The notes under the pieces were generated by a model. The model did no database searches and was not told where the DNA came from. It worked only from the letters and a program-made list of their open reading frames with translations. A stretch of DNA of 64,000 nt from Lysobacterales bacterium 15-68-25 (GTDB lineage: Bacteria; Pseudomonadota; Gammaproteobacteria; Xanthomonadales; Rhodanobacteraceae): contig NCKB01000011.1 in the NCBI GenBank assembly GCA_002279065.1, forward strand, positions 62,001 through 126,000, in the 5' to 3' direction. Position 1 is the first letter of the stretch; each line of letters starts with the position of its first letter. Positions 60,667 through 64,000 of the stretch are shown piece after piece. The translations under genes and the position numbers were made by a program.

Positions 60667-63459
60667 ATGCGGTTTGTCGGCAACAGTCTGAGCGTGCAGC
60701 GGTCGCTGACGAGGCGACTGATGCCGCTTGCCTACGCTCTTGCCTTGGCCATCGTGCTGATCATGGCGATGACCTGGGGCGTCCTGCAGATCCAGGTGAC
60801 TCTCGCTGGTTTCCTCAACAGCGAGAGCATCTGGTCGAAGGCGCAGAAGCAGGCGGTGATCGACCTGGACAACTATGCGCTGAGCGGGGCCCCTGCCGAC
60901 CTGGCCAACTTCCGCCGCAATTACGATCTGCTGGAAAGCGACCGCTGGGGCCGCGACGCAATCGCGTCCGGCCATTACCGCAAGGAGGACCTCGACGAGG
61001 TCTTCCGCAAGGGCAACATCATGCCCGCCTCCAAGCCGGGCATGATCTTCATGCTGCGGCACTTCACCGGGGCCCCGCACCTCGAGGCGTCGCTCGACGC
61101 CTGGCGCTCCACCGACGCCTCGATCGCCGAACTGGGCCGCATTTCCGAGCGGATCCAGCAAGTCTACGCGGACGGGCAGCCGTCGGGTGACGAGGTCGCG
61201 CGCATCCGCGAGCGCATCAACGCCCTGAACACCTTCATGGAGCCGCGCACCAATCTGTTCGCGGTCGAGATGGTCAAGGGCGCGATCTGGGCGGGGCAGG
61301 TGCTGTTCTGGTGCGTGATCGGCGCGTTCTGCCTGGCCGCCGGGCTTTGGCTGTGGATGGCGCGACGCATCGTCGAGAGCATCCGTGGCAGCGAGGAGCG
61401 CTACCGGCTGCTGTTCGACAGCGCCGGTGACGCCATCGTGATGGTCGACCGGCGATCCGGCCGCATCCTCGACGCCAACCGCACCGCCTCGGCGTGGACC
61501 GGCTGCAACGAGCGCGAGCTGGTCGGCCGGGACTTCACTTCGCTGTTCGCGCACGATCCGCTCGACCTGGACAACGGCCTGCCGCCGATGGGTAGCCGGG
61601 AGGGCGATATCGCACTGACCTCGCTGCTCGACAGCGATGGTGCGGTGCGGCCGGTGGAGACCCGCAGCAGTCTTGCGCGCTGGGGCGATACCGAGGTCAG
61701 TCAGGCGATCATCCGCGACGTGTCCGACCGCGTGGCGATGGAGCACGAGCGGCGCATCGCCGCCAAGGCGCTGGGCAGCATTGCCGAGGGCGTGATCATC
61801 GCCGATGCCGAGCGTCGCGTGGTCACGGTCAACGCCGCCCATGTGGAGATCACCGGGTTTACCGCCCAGGCGCTGCAGGGCGTGCGCTTCGACGACACCC
61901 GCTGCCTGCCCGACGACCGGCCGCTGCCGGACAGCGTCTGGCGATCGATCGAGCTGGGCGGCAACTGGCGCGGCGAGGTGAAGAGTCGGCGTCGCGATGG
62001 CAGCACCTATCCCGAGCTGCTAAGTATCAGCGCGATCCGCGATGACGCCGGCCAGGTGCTGCACTACGTGGCGGTGTTCACCAACATCACCACCACCAAG
62101 GCGGACCAGCGGCGGCTGGAGCATCTGGCCACCCACGACCTGCTCACCGGGCTGGCCAACCGCGCCGAATTCGAGCGGCGCTGCAGCGATGCGCTGGAGC
62201 GGGCCTCGCGCAGCCGCAGTTGCGTGGCGGTGCTGTTCATCGACCTGGACGCCTTCAAGATCGTCAACGACAGCTACAGCCACGCCATCGGCGACCGGCT
62301 GCTGGCGCGCGTGGCCGAGCGGATCATGGCGGAGCTCGGCCCGAACGACCTGGCCGGCCGCATCGGCGGCGACGAGTTCACCGTGCTGGCGACCGCGCTG
62401 GACACCCGCGACGAGGCCGCGCACGTCGCCAGTCGCCTGCTCGCGGCGCTGGCCGCGCCGATTCCGGTGGACGAGTACGACGTCGTGCTCAGTGCCAGCA
62501 TCGGCATTGCCAGCTACCCGCTGGACGGCGAGACGCCTGCGGCACTGATCTCCAATGCGGACGCGGCCATGTACGCGGCCAAGAGCGAGGAGCGCAACGC
62601 CTTCCGCTTCTACTCGCCGATCATGCAGGCCGACGCGCGCAAGCGCCTGCAGTTGGCCTCCGAGCTGCGCCAGGCGTTGACCAACGAGGAGTTCCGGCTG
62701 GTGTTCCAGCCCAGCCTGGACCTGCGCACCGGCCGTGTGGTCGCCGCCGAGGCGCTGCTGCGCTGGCAGCATCCGAAGCGTGGCCTGGTGATGCCGGACA
62801 ACTTCATCCCGATGGCCGAGAGCCTCGGGCTGATCCGCCGCATCGACGAGTGGGTGCTGCGCTCGGCCTGCGCCTGGATCAAGCAGTGGGAGCACGAGCG
62901 GGTGGCACCGATCCGCATCGCGGTGAACGTCTCGGCCAGCTGGTTCGGCCATCCGGCCTTCATCGAGGGGCTGCAGAACGCGCTGCGCGACTACCAGGTC
63001 GATCCCAAGCGGCTGCTGCTGGAGATCACCGAGAGCGCGATCCTGCGCCTCGGCGAGGGCACCCATCGCACGATGTACGCGCTGCATACGATGGGCGTGG
63101 GCGTGGCGATCGACGATTTCGGCACGGGCTATTCCTCGCTGGCTTACCTCAAGCTGCCGGCGGTGGTCTGCCTCAAGATCGACCGTACCTTCATCACCGG
63201 GATCCCGCGCAATCCCGATGACGTGGCGATCGTCGAGGCCATCCTGGCCATGGCGCGCAGCCTCAAGCTCTACGCCATTGCCGAGGGCATCGAGGACGAG
63301 GAACAGCACGAGTTCCTGCTGCGCGCCGGCTGCGAGGAGGGGCAGGGCTACCTCTACGCCCGTCCGCTCGAGGTGCCTGACCTCATGCGCATGCTCAAGA
63401 CGGGCGGCAACCAGCCGCCGACCCGCCTGCGACTGGTGCCGCCGCCCCGGGCGGGATGA
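60667..63459 (+). CDS. PAS-PAS-GGDEF-EAL c-di-GMP turnover protein
   Basis: A 930-residue inner-membrane protein. TM1 is at about 20-42, a periplasmic helical sensor at 45-205, and TM2 at 207-232. PAS1 runs from about 240 (YRLLFDSAGDAIVMVD), PAS2 from about 370 (SIAEGVIIADAERRVV), then GGDEF and EAL. The cyclase motif is canonical (GRIGGDEF, near 567) but has no RxxD I-site. The EAL domain keeps AAEALLRW, NVSASWF, LEITES, DDFGTGYSS, LKIDRTF and AEGIED, so phosphodiesterase activity is expected. It probably switches between synthesis and breakdown of c-di-GMP. Confidence 0.92.
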   Translation: MRFVGNSLSVQRSLTRRLMPLAYALALAIVLIMAMTWGVLQIQVTLAGFLNSESIWSKAQKQAVIDLDNYALSGAPADLANFRRNYDLLESDRWGRDAIASGHYRKEDLDEVFRKGNIMPASKPGMIFMLRHFTGAPHLEASLDAWRSTDASIAELGRISERIQQVYADGQPSGDEVARIRERINALNTFMEPRTNLFAVEMVKGAIWAGQVLFWCVIGAFCLAAGLWLWMARRIVESIRGSEERYRLLFDSAGDAIVMVDRRSGRILDANRTASAWTGCNERELVGRDFTSLFAHDPLDLDNGLPPMGSREGDIALTSLLDSDGAVRPVETRSSLARWGDTEVSQAIIRDVSDRVAMEHERRIAAKALGSIAEGVIIADAERRVVTVNAAHVEITGFTAQALQGVRFDDTRCLPDDRPLPDSVWRSIELGGNWRGEVKSRRRDGSTYPELLSISAIRDDAGQVLHYVAVFTNITTTKADQRRLEHLATHDLLTGLANRAEFERRCSDALERASRSRSCVAVLFIDLDAFKIVNDSYSHAIGDRLLARVAERIMAELGPNDLAGRIGGDEFTVLATALDTRDEAAHVASRLLAALAAPIPVDEYDVVLSASIGIASYPLDGETPAALISNADAAMYAAKSEERNAFRFYSPIMQADARKRLQLASELRQALTNEEFRLVFQPSLDLRTGRVVAAEALLRWQHPKRGLVMPDNFIPMAESLGLIRRIDEWVLRSACAWIKQWEHERVAPIRIAVNVSASWFGHPAFIEGLQNALRDYQVDPKRLLLEITESAILRLGEGTHRTMYALHTMGVGVAIDDFGTGYSSLAYLKLPAVVCLKIDRTFITGIPRNPDDVAIVEAILAMARSLKLYAIAEGIEDEEQHEFLLRAGCEEGQGYLYARPLEVPDLMRMLKTGGNQPPTRLRLVPPPRAG

Positions 63460-63498
63460 CGATGGGCCGCCAGCGCGTCGCCAAGCGACAGCGTATGT

Positions 63499-63518
63499 CC
63501 GGCCGGCCCAGCGGCCGG
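63499..63518. terminator. Hairpin between convergent genes
   Basis: CCGGCC-8-GGCCGG sits between the GGDEF-EAL stop and the MsrA stop. No T run on either strand; a weak bidirectional terminator at best. Confidence 0.25.
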
Positions 63519-64000
63519 TCAGTGCGAGCCGGCGTCGGCGTAGCTGGTCTCGGTCTGGTAGAGCCGTGGCATCAGCGTGCGCAGGGCGGCCACCTTGGGC
63601 GCGTCGTTGTAGACGATGTACGGGTCGTCCGCGTGCGTGCGGTAGTAGTCCTGGTGATAGCCCTCGGCCACGTAGAAAGCCGGCAGCGGCTCCACCTTCG
63701 TGACAATCGGCGCGTCGAACGCCCGGGCCGCGCCCAGCTGGCGGATGTAGGCCTGCGCCACCTCGCGCTGCTGAGGCATGGTGGTGAAGATTTCCGAGCG
63801 GTACTGGGTACCGCGGTCCGGCCCCTGCCGGTTCAGTTCGGTCGGGTCGTGCGCCACCGAGAAGAACACCTGCAGCAGGGTGCCGTAGCTCACCTGGGTC
63901 GGGTCGTAGACGATCTTCACCGATTCGGCATGGCCGGTATCGCCCTCGGCGACGCGGAAGTAGTGTGCGGTCTCCGCCGAGCCGCCGGCGTAGCCGGCCC
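63519..64000 (-). CDS. Second MsrA-type methionine sulfoxide reductase (5' end outside window)
   Basis: The C-terminal 160 codons of an MsrA. Conserved segments AGYAGGS, GHAESVKIVYDP, FFSVAHDPTELNRQGPDRGTQYRSEIF and GYHQDYYRTH are present. The catalytic GCFWC/GCFWG motif lies beyond the right edge. It differs clearly from the MsrA at 22378-22890: there is no Cys in the visible C-terminal region, and it has a longer YNDAPKVAALRTLMPRLYQ tail. This is the form often exported or fused to MsrB; the window cannot show which. Confidence 0.9.
   Translation of the reverse strand, partial: AGYAGGSAETAHYFRVAEGDTGHAESVKIVYDPTQVSYGTLLQVFFSVAHDPTELNRQGPDRGTQYRSEIFTTMPQQREVAQAYIRQLGAARAFDAPIVTKVEPLPAFYVAEGYHQDYYRTHADDPYIVYNDAPKVAALRTLMPRLYQTETSYADAGSH

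Overview
The window is 64 kb of very GC-rich, gene-dense chromosomal DNA with many short divergent and convergent transcription units. Codon use is strongly G/C at third positions. The gene content includes a GspE/PilB-type ATPase, several c-di-GMP enzymes, a penicillin/AHL-acylase family enzyme, many oxidoreductases and glutathione transferases, and small proteins resembling the N-terminal domain of Oar-like TonB-dependent receptors. This points to a gammaproteobacterium of the Xanthomonadales (Rhodanobacteraceae/Xanthomonadaceae type). That placement is inferred from gene content; there is no rRNA in the window. I found no tRNA, rRNA, CRISPR array, insertion sequence or prophage.

Layout. 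1-5.3 kb: the 3'-truncated GspE-family ATPase, then a LysR regulator divergent from a PfpI / NmrA-type SDR / F420-type reductase operon. 5.6-11.7 kb: a small carboxypeptidase-regulatory-like protein with a clear terminator, a metaxin-like GST, an NTF2-like protein, a Kch potassium channel, a phytanoyl-CoA dioxygenase-like enzyme, a lipoprotein and a YiiX-type peptidase. 11.8-19 kb: a single-haem cytochrome-like protein, an RMD1/YagE-family protein, a threonine-aldolase-type lyase, and a periplasmic binding protein overlapping a diguanylate cyclase. 19-30.5 kb: an ArsR/SDR divergon with a palindromic operator, a second diguanylate cyclase, MsrA, a paralogue of the carboxypeptidase-regulatory-like protein, an esterase, an MBL-fold hydrolase, a TfoX-like protein, a nitronate monooxygenase, and a Cache-HAMP receptor with no output domain followed by a PATAN/DUF4388-like partner. 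30.6-45.1 kb: a UvrB-independent UvrA paralogue, a secreted JAMM-like protein, GST, amidohydrolase, acyltransferase 3, succinyl-CoA:acetate CoA-transferase, penicillin acylase, retropepsin-like protease, nitroreductase, and a MarR/NTF2 divergon.

The most unusual part is 45.2-59.2 kb. An ACT-V4R fusion protein is followed by a tight operon: asparagine-synthetase-like amidotransferase, acyl carrier protein, AMP-forming ligase, diverged PrmC-like methyltransferase, NadE-like ATP pyrophosphatase without a glutaminase domain, and a GNAT-like protein. Convergent to it lie an extended SDR, an ATP-grasp-like protein translationally coupled to a GCS2 carboxylate-amine ligase, a cNMP-binding/glutaredoxin-like/thioredoxin-reductase-like protein and YjjG. 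Together these look like a carrier-protein-dependent amide/peptide metabolite pathway that I cannot assign to a known product. Downstream is a clear UndA homologue (1-undecene-forming haem-oxygenase-like diiron oxidase), then a PAS-PAS-GGDEF-EAL protein. A second MsrA runs off the right edge.
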